DNA from: an uncultured Eubacteriales bacterium
GTDB lineage: Bacteria; Bacillota; Clostridia; Peptostreptococcales; Anaerovoracaceae
Length of the DNA stretch: 7,259 nucleotides
Direction: 5' to 3'
Assembly: GCA_902796875.1 (NCBI GenBank)
Contig: CADBQT010000158.1
Span: forward strand, 1 to 7,259
This document shows positions 1 through 5,327 of this stretch, piece by piece (the stretch's first letter is position 1; each line of letters begins with the position of its first letter). A model generated the notes under the pieces. It did not search any database. It saw only the letters and a program-made list of their open reading frames with translations, and was not told the origin of the DNA. Position numbers and translations under genes: made by a program.

Positions 1-7
1 AAATGAG

Positions 8-40
8 AAGACCCCGACCATCAGGTCCGGGTCTTTTTTT
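8..40 (+). terminator. Rho-independent terminator of an upstream plus-strand gene
   Basis: An 11-12 bp stem (arms 8-19 and 24-35) with one C-C mismatch closes on a four-base loop (20-23) and runs straight into seven T residues (34-40). This is a textbook intrinsic terminator for transcription moving left to right, so a plus-strand gene must end just left of the window. Read on the minus strand, the stem is followed only by a weak T-containing tract, so termination of the converging metallopeptidase gene here would be less efficient. The stop codon of that gene (complement of 21-23) sits in the hairpin loop. An outer perfect 8-bp inverted repeat (4-11 with 48-55) could form an alternative longer stem. 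Confidence 0.85.
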
Positions 41-389
41 CGAAAAATCTTCTCAGCTGCTCCTCGTCCTTGATCTCCAGGCCCCGCTCCCCAGCCAGGG
101 ATTCGATGTGATGGGTGAATTCGTGGCGGAGCACCTCCCGCAGTTCCTCCGTCAGCTGCTCTTCGTTCATCCAGCCGTAGAGTTTCTCGAAAGAGCCGTA
201 GTAGATCTTGATCATCCGGCCGCTCTGAGAGACGCTGTATTCTCCCAAAGTGACCAGTTCATCGCTGTACTGGCTGTGTTTCGCCTCCGGGACCAGGAGG
301 ATCCCTCCGCTCAGATCCCGGTAAAACTCCGGCGGAAGCTCTTCCGCCAGACGATCCAGAATATCTCCAACTTCACTTATGCTCAGCAT
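21..389 (-). CDS. Small HExxH zinc metallopeptidase-family protein
   Basis: This encodes a 122-residue soluble protein with no signal peptide or membrane segment. Residues 89-93 are H-E-F-T-H inside RHEFTHHIESLAGE, a zincin HExxH signature: two His zinc ligands plus the catalytic Glu90. The length and the following acidic C-terminal stretch (LEIKDEE) fit the short predicted Zn-dependent proteases with an MMP-like domain (COG3824 type) that are frequent in Clostridia. Their substrates are not known to me, and proteolytic activity is inferred from the motif only. A third zinc ligand is not obvious; H94 or a downstream acidic residue could serve. The ATG at 389 is preferred because purine-rich boxes (minus-strand AAAGGAG at 410-404 and GAGGA at 399-395) precede it. 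The in-frame ATG at 449 overlaps the predicted -10 element and so would lie upstream of the transcript. The gene is divergent from the dlt-like operon and converges on an off-window gene. Confidence 0.87.
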   Translation of the reverse strand: MLSISEVGDILDRLAEELPPEFYRDLSGGILLVPEAKHSQYSDELVTLGEYSVSQSGRMIKIYYGSFEKLYGWMNEEQLTEELREVLRHEFTHHIESLAGERGLEIKDEEQLRRFFEKKTRT

Positions 390-447
390 AGACGTCCTCG
401 TTTCTCCTTTGAAGCGCTGCCGGTATCTTCGGCCCGGCGGCAAAGTC

Positions 448-477
448 ATTGTACCACGGCCCGGGCTGCCGGGACAA
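448..477 (-). promoter_or_regulatory. Predicted sigma-A-type promoter of the metallopeptidase gene
   Basis: Reading the minus strand, a TACAAT -10 box (453 to 448) matches five of six consensus positions and is preceded by TGG, giving an extended -10 (TGn). An 18-bp spacer separates it from TTGTCC (477 to 472), which matches four of six -35 positions. Transcription would begin near 441 and leave a leader of about 50 nt before the ATG at 389. The prediction is by eye from consensus and has no experimental support. Confidence 0.55.
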
Positions 478-494
478 CACCCGGCTCCCGGGTG
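460..494. repeat. Two adjacent GC-rich palindromes between the divergent promoters
   Basis: The first palindrome (460-473) has CCCGG and CCGGG arms around a 4-base loop. The second (478-494) has perfect 7-base arms, CACCCGG and CCGGGTG, around CTC. The cores resemble each other (CCCGGGCTGCCGGG and CCCGGCTCCCGGG) and their centres are about 20 bp apart, roughly two turns of B-DNA. The first overlaps the -35 of the minus-strand promoter and the second lies just upstream of the plus-strand -35 (505). This is the arrangement expected of paired operator half-sites for a dimeric regulator controlling both directions. The regulator role is inference, and GC-rich palindromes can also arise by chance. 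Confidence 0.4.
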
Positions 495-504
495 GGATTC
501 GGTC

Positions 505-533
505 TTGCGGAGTTTATACCCGACCTATATAAT
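505..533 (+). promoter_or_regulatory. Predicted promoter of the dlt-like operon
   Basis: A perfect TATAAT -10 box at 528-533 lies 17 bp downstream of TTGCGG (505-510), a -35 box that keeps only the TTG of the consensus. The surrounding bases turn AT-rich from about 511 to 569, in contrast to the GC-rich flanks, as expected for a promoter and leader. Transcription would start near 540, about 40 nt before the ATG at 580. The weak -35 is compatible with an activator or with modest constitutive expression. No riboswitch-like structure was recognised in the short leader. Confidence 0.65.
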
Positions 534-579
534 GTAGTTTAGAGATTTATTACAGGAAACGTTTTTGAAGGGGCTGAAT

Positions 580-2124
580 ATGCATTCCATCCTGCGCCAT
601 CTGGAAAAATCCGCAGAAACCTGGCCAAAAAAGACCGTCTATTGGGACCCGGAGGAGAGCCTGACTTTTGAAGAGCTCTACCGGGAAGCCCGGGCGGTGG
701 GCACCGCCATCGGGAAGATCCGGCAGCCGGAGACTCCGGTGGCCGTTTTTACCGGGCGCCACGTCCACACGCCGGCCTGCTATCTGGGCATCGCCCTGGC
801 CGGATGCTTCTATGCGCCCATGGATCCCACCATGCCTCAGGCCAGACTCCGGCAGATCCTGGATGTGGCCGGAGCGGAGGTGCTGATCGCCGACCGGGAC
901 ACGGAAGCCGCGGCCCGGGAAGCCGGTTTCAACGGAGATCTTCTGATCCTGGACGATCTGCTTCAGACGCGGGAGGATCCGGAAATCCTCGCTTCTGCTG
1001 CAGAGAAGATCACGGAAGTCTCTCCCCTCTATCTCCTGTTTACCTCAGGATCTACGGGAAAGCCCAAGGGAGTCCTCACTTCCCATCTGGCCCTCCTGAG
1101 TTACCTGGACGGACTTCAGTCCGTCATCGGCCTGGATGATACCGATGTGATCGGAGGCCAGGCGCCTCTGGATTACATCGCGGCCATACGGGATATGTAC
1201 CTGCCTTTGATGACCGGAGGGTCCACGGTATTTCTGCCGCCGGCCCTTTCCGCCATGCCACAGCAGCTGTTCGAGGCTCTCTGCGAACGTGGGGCGACCA
1301 CCCTGTGCTGGAGCGCCACGGGACTCGAGATCCCGGCGGATCTGGGCGCCTTTGACGGCGATGAGGGGACCGGCGTTCCTCTGCCGCCTCTGCGGAGAGT
1401 CGTCTTCTCCGGCTCGGTCATCTCCAACATCGCTCTGCGCAAATGGCAGGATGCCTTCCCGGAAACCAGATTCATCAATCAGTACGGGCCCACGGAGGCC
1501 ACCGGTTCCTGCACCTGGTATGAGGTCCCCTCTCCGGCAGAGCCGGCGGATGTCCTTCCCATCGGCAGGGCCTATCCCCACTACGGGATCCTGGTCCTGA
1601 ACGATAAAGACCAGGCGGCAGCCCCCGGAGAGATTGGCGAGATCTGCGTTAAGGGACCGGCTCTGGCTCTGGGCTACTACGGCGCCCCGGAGCAGACAGC
1701 AGCCTGTTTCGTGACCAACCCGGCGGAAGACCGCTGGCCGGAGACCATCTACCGCACCGGCGATCTGGGACGGTGGGACGAGACCGGCCTTCTCTACTTC
1801 GCCGGTCGCAAGGATCGCCAGTTCAAACATCTGGGCCACCGGATCGAACCGGAGGAGATCGAGCAGAAGGCCATGACCCTTCCCGGCATGCGGGAGTGCG
1901 CCTGCCTGTATCAGCAGGAAAAGAAGATCATCTGGTTCTTCTATACCGGGACCCCGGAGCCCAAGGAACTGACCCTGGCGTTCCGAAAGGATCTGCCCCC
2001 CTTCATGGTTCCCCGTAAGACCGTCCAGCTGGAGGACTTCCCCCGGCTGCCCAACGGCAAGATGGACCGGAACGCCCTGAAAGAACAGATGGTGAGCCGG
2101 GCCGCCCGAAAGAAGAGAATGTAA
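580..2124 (+). CDS. DltA/NRPS-like AMP-forming adenylation enzyme (carrier-protein ligase)
   Basis: This encodes a 514-residue cytoplasmic stand-alone adenylation enzyme, about the length of DltA. It should activate a carboxylic acid as its adenylate and transfer it to the phosphopantetheine thiol of the carrier protein encoded next. Core motifs are in order: LAGCFYAPMDP (74-83, A2), LLFTSGSTGKPKGV (152-165, A3 P-loop), QYGPTEATG (301-309, A5), YRTGDLGRW (391-399, A7), GRKDRQFKHLGHRIEPEEIE (409-428, A8 hinge) and LPNGKMDR (490-497, A10, catalytic Lys494). The A4 region reads QAPLDYIAAIRDMY (194-207). Aligned by eye to DltA and PheA, the Asp that binds the substrate alpha-amino group is replaced by Ile200, and Arg204 occupies a pocket position, so an ordinary alpha-amino acid substrate is doubtful. 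The ATG at 580 is chosen because AAGGGG (568-573) lies six bases upstream; an in-frame TTG at 565 is a less likely alternative. The gene is the first of the operon. The family is certain, the substrate is not. Confidence 0.93.
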   Translation: MHSILRHLEKSAETWPKKTVYWDPEESLTFEELYREARAVGTAIGKIRQPETPVAVFTGRHVHTPACYLGIALAGCFYAPMDPTMPQARLRQILDVAGAEVLIADRDTEAAAREAGFNGDLLILDDLLQTREDPEILASAAEKITEVSPLYLLFTSGSTGKPKGVLTSHLALLSYLDGLQSVIGLDDTDVIGGQAPLDYIAAIRDMYLPLMTGGSTVFLPPALSAMPQQLFEALCERGATTLCWSATGLEIPADLGAFDGDEGTGVPLPPLRRVVFSGSVISNIALRKWQDAFPETRFINQYGPTEATGSCTWYEVPSPAEPADVLPIGRAYPHYGILVLNDKDQAAAPGEIGEICVKGPALALGYYGAPEQTAACFVTNPAEDRWPETIYRTGDLGRWDETGLLYFAGRKDRQFKHLGHRIEPEEIEQKAMTLPGMRECACLYQQEKKIIWFFYTGTPEPKELTLAFRKDLPPFMVPRKTVQLEDFPRLPNGKMDRNALKEQMVSRAARKKRM

Positions 2125-2173
2125 GTCCCAAACCGGGACATTACCCTATGACACCCCCGAAAGGAGACACCCA

Positions 2174-2407
2174 ATGGAAGAATTACTGGAAATCCTGCAG
2201 GAACTGAGACCGGACGTAGACTTTGAGAACACGGAACGCCTGGTGACCGACCGGGTCATTCAGTCCTTTGACGTAGTCGCCCTCGTGGCCGAGATCGACG
2301 ACGCCTTCGACGTGAAAGTGAAGCCGGCGGACCTGCTTCCGGAAAACTTCGATTCCGTGGAAGCCATGTGGGCTCTGATCCAGCGGCTTCAGGACGAAGA
2401 ATACTAA
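2174..2407 (+). CDS. DltC-like acyl/peptidyl carrier protein
   Basis: This encodes a 77-residue acidic protein of the phosphopantetheine-carrier family, very close in length to DltC and other discrete carriers. The predicted prosthetic-group site is Ser31 in VIQSFDVVALVAEI (28-41). The following AFDVKVKPADLLPENFDSVEAM (44-65) matches the helix II to helix III region of DltC-type carriers (FDVxI, DLxPENF). Most carriers have Asp directly before the Ser (DSL or DSF), whereas here it is Gln30, an unusual change at the site read by phosphopantetheinyl transferases. The start is set by AAGGAG at 2161-2166 with a seven-base spacer. Between the adenylation and decarboxylase genes, its expected job is to carry the activated acid through decarboxylation and hand it to the MBOAT protein, as DltC does with D-alanine. 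No phosphopantetheinyl transferase gene lies in the window, so one must be supplied elsewhere. Confidence 0.93.
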   Translation: MEELLEILQELRPDVDFENTERLVTDRVIQSFDVVALVAEIDDAFDVKVKPADLLPENFDSVEAMWALIQRLQDEEY

Positions 2408-2429
2408 GGAACACAAGGAGGCTCCCTCT

Positions 2430-3671
2430 ATGGACGCAGCAGCCCTGAACAATCTCGCATCCAAGGTCGAAACGCCGGCCTTCGTCTTCCGCAGGGAAGA
2501 GTTCGACCGGCGGGCCGCCCTGACCCGGGACATCCTGGACGACCGGATCGGCCTGTGTTATTCCATCAAGGCCAACCCCTTCCTGGTGGGCCATCTTCCC
2601 GATACTTTCGATCGGGTGGAGGTGTGCAGCCCCGGGGAACTGGAGATCTGCATCGCCCGCAACGTCCCCCCGGAGATGATCATCTACTCCGGTCTGAACA
2701 AGGGCGCGGAGGACATCGCCCGGGCCCTGGACTACGGCGTCACCTGCATCACTGCGGAAAGCCGGCTCCACCTGGACACCCTGGCAGGGATCATGGCGGA
2801 CCGGGAAGGTTCCGTGGACGTGCTCATCCGGATCTCGGCCAGGAGCCAGTTCGGCATCGACCGCCGGGAGGCGGCTACGATCATCGCAGGCCGGGACGAA
2901 TTCTCCGGTCTTCGCTTCGCCGGGCTCCACTACTTCACCGGGACTCAGAAGCGCAAAAGCAAAGAGATCCTTCGGGAGCTGGACTTCCTGAACAGATACA
3001 TGGATGAACTGGAGGCGGACAGCGGCTTCGTTCCCGAGCGGATCGAATACGGCACCGGACTTCCCGCTCATCTGTTTATGGAAAAAGACATCACCACCCT
3101 GGATCAGGCCCACGACGGGGAACTGACCCTCCTCAAAGAGATCGCCGGACCCCTGGCGGAGCTTTCCGACCGGGCGGAGGTGACCATCGAGATGGGCCGG
3201 TTCTTCGCCGCATCCTGCGGCCATTACCTCTCCGGCGTGGTGGACACCAAGACCAACGACGGGGTGAACTACGCCGTCATCGACGGAGGTTCCCATCAGA
3301 TCCGTTACTTCGGTCAGATGCAGGGGATGCAGATCCCCTTCATGGACCGGATCGGAGAGGATGCTGAACCCGCCGCTGAAGACGCTGTGGATCCGGCGGC
3401 CGGCGAAGTGGATCCGGCGGCCTGGACCATCTGCGGCAGCCTTTGCACGACGGCGGACGTTCTGGCGAGGAATGCCCATCTTCCCGGCCTTTGTGCGGGA
3501 GACGTCCTGGTCTTCCATCAGGCCGGCGCCTATGCCGTCTACGAGGGGATGTCCCACTTCCTGAGCCGGGATCTTCCCAGGATCTATCTGGAGGAGGTCG
3601 ACGGGACCCTCACCATGCTGCGGGACCGGATCGAGACCAACCCCCTGAATACATTTGCCGTTACCTGCTGA
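2430..3671 (+). CDS. Fold-type III PLP-dependent amino-acid decarboxylase (LysA/BtrK-like)
   Basis: This encodes a 413-residue cytoplasmic enzyme of the ornithine/diaminopimelate decarboxylase fold. An N-terminal TIM barrel carries the PLP Lys47 in YSIKANP (44-50), VCSPGEL (65-71), ISARSQFGID (135-144), GLHYFTGTQ (165-173), a phosphate loop EYGTGLP (206-212) and IEMGRFF (253-259). The C-terminal beta domain has the decarboxylase Cys in GSLCTTADVL (336-345; Cys339) and AGAYAVYEGMSH (365-376; Tyr368). The C-terminal motifs favour a decarboxylase over an alanine-type racemase. Several active-site positions differ from LysA and ODC (see findings). Being next to a ligase and a carrier gene recalls BtrK, which decarboxylates glutamyl bound to carrier BtrI in butirosin synthesis, and also the ligase-carrier-decarboxylase set of exosortase-linked polysaccharide loci. 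The likely substrate is therefore a carrier-bound acidic amino acid, though a free amino acid is possible. AAGGAGG (2415-2421) sits eight bases before the ATG. An acidic repeat linker lies at residues 309-331. Confidence 0.9.
   Translation: MDAAALNNLASKVETPAFVFRREEFDRRAALTRDILDDRIGLCYSIKANPFLVGHLPDTFDRVEVCSPGELEICIARNVPPEMIIYSGLNKGAEDIARALDYGVTCITAESRLHLDTLAGIMADREGSVDVLIRISARSQFGIDRREAATIIAGRDEFSGLRFAGLHYFTGTQKRKSKEILRELDFLNRYMDELEADSGFVPERIEYGTGLPAHLFMEKDITTLDQAHDGELTLLKEIAGPLAELSDRAEVTIEMGRFFAASCGHYLSGVVDTKTNDGVNYAVIDGGSHQIRYFGQMQGMQIPFMDRIGEDAEPAAEDAVDPAAGEVDPAAWTICGSLCTTADVLARNAHLPGLCAGDVLVFHQAGAYAVYEGMSHFLSRDLPRIYLEEVDGTLTMLRDRIETNPLNTFAVTC
3387..3428 (+). repeat. 21-bp in-frame tandem duplication inside the decarboxylase gene
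   Basis: The 15-base sequence GTGGATCCGGCGGCC occurs at 3387-3401 and again at 3408-3422, a period of exactly 21 bases (seven codons). It encodes VDPAAGE followed by VDPAAWT (residues 320-333) at the end of an Ala/Asp/Glu/Pro-rich stretch. The stretch lies between the barrel-proximal part and the conserved GSLCTTAD motif, where a surface loop is expected. The reading frame is preserved, so the change is probably tolerated. It looks like a recent slippage or duplication event. Confidence 0.8.
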
Positions 3672-3695
3672 CCCTTAACCCGGAACCTGAACCCT

Positions 3696-5312
3696 ATGAC
3701 TTTTACTTCACTGGCCTTTGCATTATTTGTCGTCGTCACGATCCTGGTCTACTTTCTCCTCCCTCTGAGGCGGTATCAGTGGATCGTTCTTCTGGCGGCG
3801 AGTTACGTATTCTACGTGTACAACAGTTTTCAGTACACCATCTTTATCCTGTTCACCACCGCCACCATCTTCGTGGCGGCCCGCGGGATGGAGTCCATGG
3901 CAAAGGCAACGTCGGCGACGGTAAAGGCCCACCGGGACGACTGGGACCGAAAAGCCCGCAAGGCGTTCAAACAGAAAGCAAAGAAAAAGCAGCAGGCGGT
4001 CCTGGTCCTCACTTTGGTGGCCAACTTCGGGATCCTGTTCCTGCTGAAATACTTTAACTTCATGGCGGGAGGCCTGCTCCATCTCATCGGTCAGGCGCCG
4101 GCGGACGGAAAGTTCATCAGTCTGCTCCTGCCCCTGGGTATTTCCTTCTATACCTTCCAGGCCACCGGCTATCTCATCGACGTTTACCGGGAAACGGTGC
4201 AGGCGGAAAAGAATCCCCTGCGCTTTGCCCTCTTCGTTTCCTTCTTCCCCCAGATCGTGCAGGGCCCCATCAGCACCTTCGATCAGCTGGGCGGGCAGCT
4301 CTTTGCCACCCACCGTCCGGAGTGGCGGCGGTTCAAACTGGGCGGGCAGCTCATCCTGTGGGGAATGTTCAAGAAGCTGGTGATCGCCGACCGGGCCCTG
4401 GCGGCCATCAACACCGTTACCGACGACTACACGGCCTGGCCGGGAGAGACGATCCTCTTCGTCGCCCTGCTCTATGCCCTCCAGCTCTACGCGGACTTCT
4501 CCGGCGGGATCGACATCGCCCGGGGCGTCGCGCAGATCCTGGGCATCGACCTGGAACAGAACTTCCGCCAGCCTTATTTCTCTAAATCCATCAACGAATA
4601 CTGGACCCGGTGGCACATCACCCTGGGCGCCTGGATGAAGAACTACGTCTTCTATTCCCTGGCGGTCTCGGAACTGTTCATGAACATGAGCCGCCGCATG
4701 GGTAAAAGCGGATTCGGTCAGACCTCCGCGGGAAGACACATTTCCCGGACCCTGCCTACGGCACTGGCGTCCTTTGTGGTCTTCCTCCTCATCGGCATCT
4801 GGCACGGCGCCAACAGTCGGTACATCGGCTTCGGCCTTTGGAACGGCGGCGTCATCATGTTTTCCGTGCTGATGATGCCGGCCTATGCCGCAGGGCTCAG
4901 GCTGCTTCACATCAACGCCAAGGCCAGGCTCTGGCAGCTGTTCCAGATGGTCCGGACCTTCGTGGTGATCCTCATCGGCTATTACTTCGATATCGCGCCC
5001 AACTTCGCCGGAGCCCTGGACATGATGTGGCGTTCCGTGGCAGACTTTCATCTCCGTTCCGGGATGACCATCCTCAGGGAGATCGGCCTCCACGCTTCCG
5101 ACTGCATGATCCTGGTCTACGGTCTGGTGATCATCTTCTACTTCAGCGTGCGGCTGGAAAAAACGGGGCTTGCCACGCCGGGCGATCTTCTGAGCCGCCG
5201 ATCTCCCGTGATCCAGTGGCTGGCCATCCTGCTGCTCATCATCTCTGTGATCTTGTTCGGCCAATACGGCTCGGGCTACGATCCGGCGGACTTCGTTTAC
5301 ATGGGATTCTAG
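3696..5312 (+). CDS. MBOAT-family membrane O-acyltransferase (DltB/AlgI-like)
   Basis: This encodes a 538-residue polytopic membrane protein with the hallmarks of the DltB/AlgI branch of the MBOAT family. The N-terminus (MTFTSLAFALF) is the usual family start, followed by several hydrophobic segments (about 5-22, 28-60, 101-131). A strongly basic stretch (about 70-100) is probably cytoplasmic. PQIVQGPI (185-192), LYADFSGGIDIARG (264-277) and YWTRWHITLGAWMKNY (302-317) are family motifs, and GIWHGAN (367-373) contains the invariant catalytic-type His370; His307 is the second conserved His. In DltB such a protein takes the acyl group from the loaded carrier on the cytoplasmic side and passes it across the membrane, so here it should accept the product of the three upstream genes. 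The acceptor polymer is unknown. The gap after the decarboxylase stop is 24 nt and holds no clear Shine-Dalgarno sequence, so translation may be weak or coupled to the upstream gene. Confidence 0.94.
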   Translation: MTFTSLAFALFVVVTILVYFLLPLRRYQWIVLLAASYVFYVYNSFQYTIFILFTTATIFVAARGMESMAKATSATVKAHRDDWDRKARKAFKQKAKKKQQAVLVLTLVANFGILFLLKYFNFMAGGLLHLIGQAPADGKFISLLLPLGISFYTFQATGYLIDVYRETVQAEKNPLRFALFVSFFPQIVQGPISTFDQLGGQLFATHRPEWRRFKLGGQLILWGMFKKLVIADRALAAINTVTDDYTAWPGETILFVALLYALQLYADFSGGIDIARGVAQILGIDLEQNFRQPYFSKSINEYWTRWHITLGAWMKNYVFYSLAVSELFMNMSRRMGKSGFGQTSAGRHISRTLPTALASFVVFLLIGIWHGANSRYIGFGLWNGGVIMFSVLMMPAYAAGLRLLHINAKARLWQLFQMVRTFVVILIGYYFDIAPNFAGALDMMWRSVADFHLRSGMTILREIGLHASDCMILVYGLVIIFYFSVRLEKTGLATPGDLLSRRSPVIQWLAILLLIISVILFGQYGSGYDPADFVYMGF

Positions 5313-5327
5313 GGAAGGAGGAGGAAC

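Noticed and set aside
3..542. Plus-strand open frame opposite the metallopeptidase gene
   Set aside because: It begins inside the terminator and lies antisense to a gene with a clear HExxH motif; it shows no family features.
565..579. In-frame TTG start for the adenylation gene, with AGGA at 554-557
   Set aside because: Possible, but the ATG at 580 has a better site (AAGGGG, six bases away) and a normal start codon.
2125..2139. Small hairpin GTCCC-AAACC-GGGAC after the adenylation gene
   Set aside because: The stem is only five base pairs with no T-tract, so it is too weak to call a terminator; it may be chance.
2256..3557. Minus-strand open frame (433 codons) opposite the carrier and decarboxylase genes
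   Set aside because: No motifs, and full overlap with two well-supported genes on the other strand.
2430..3671. Alternative reading of the PLP enzyme as an amino-acid racemase supplying a D-amino acid
   Set aside because: The C-terminal motifs GSLCTTADVL and AGAYAVYEGMSH match the decarboxylase layout of LysA/ODC and not alanine racemase, although the sequence alone does not prove the reaction.
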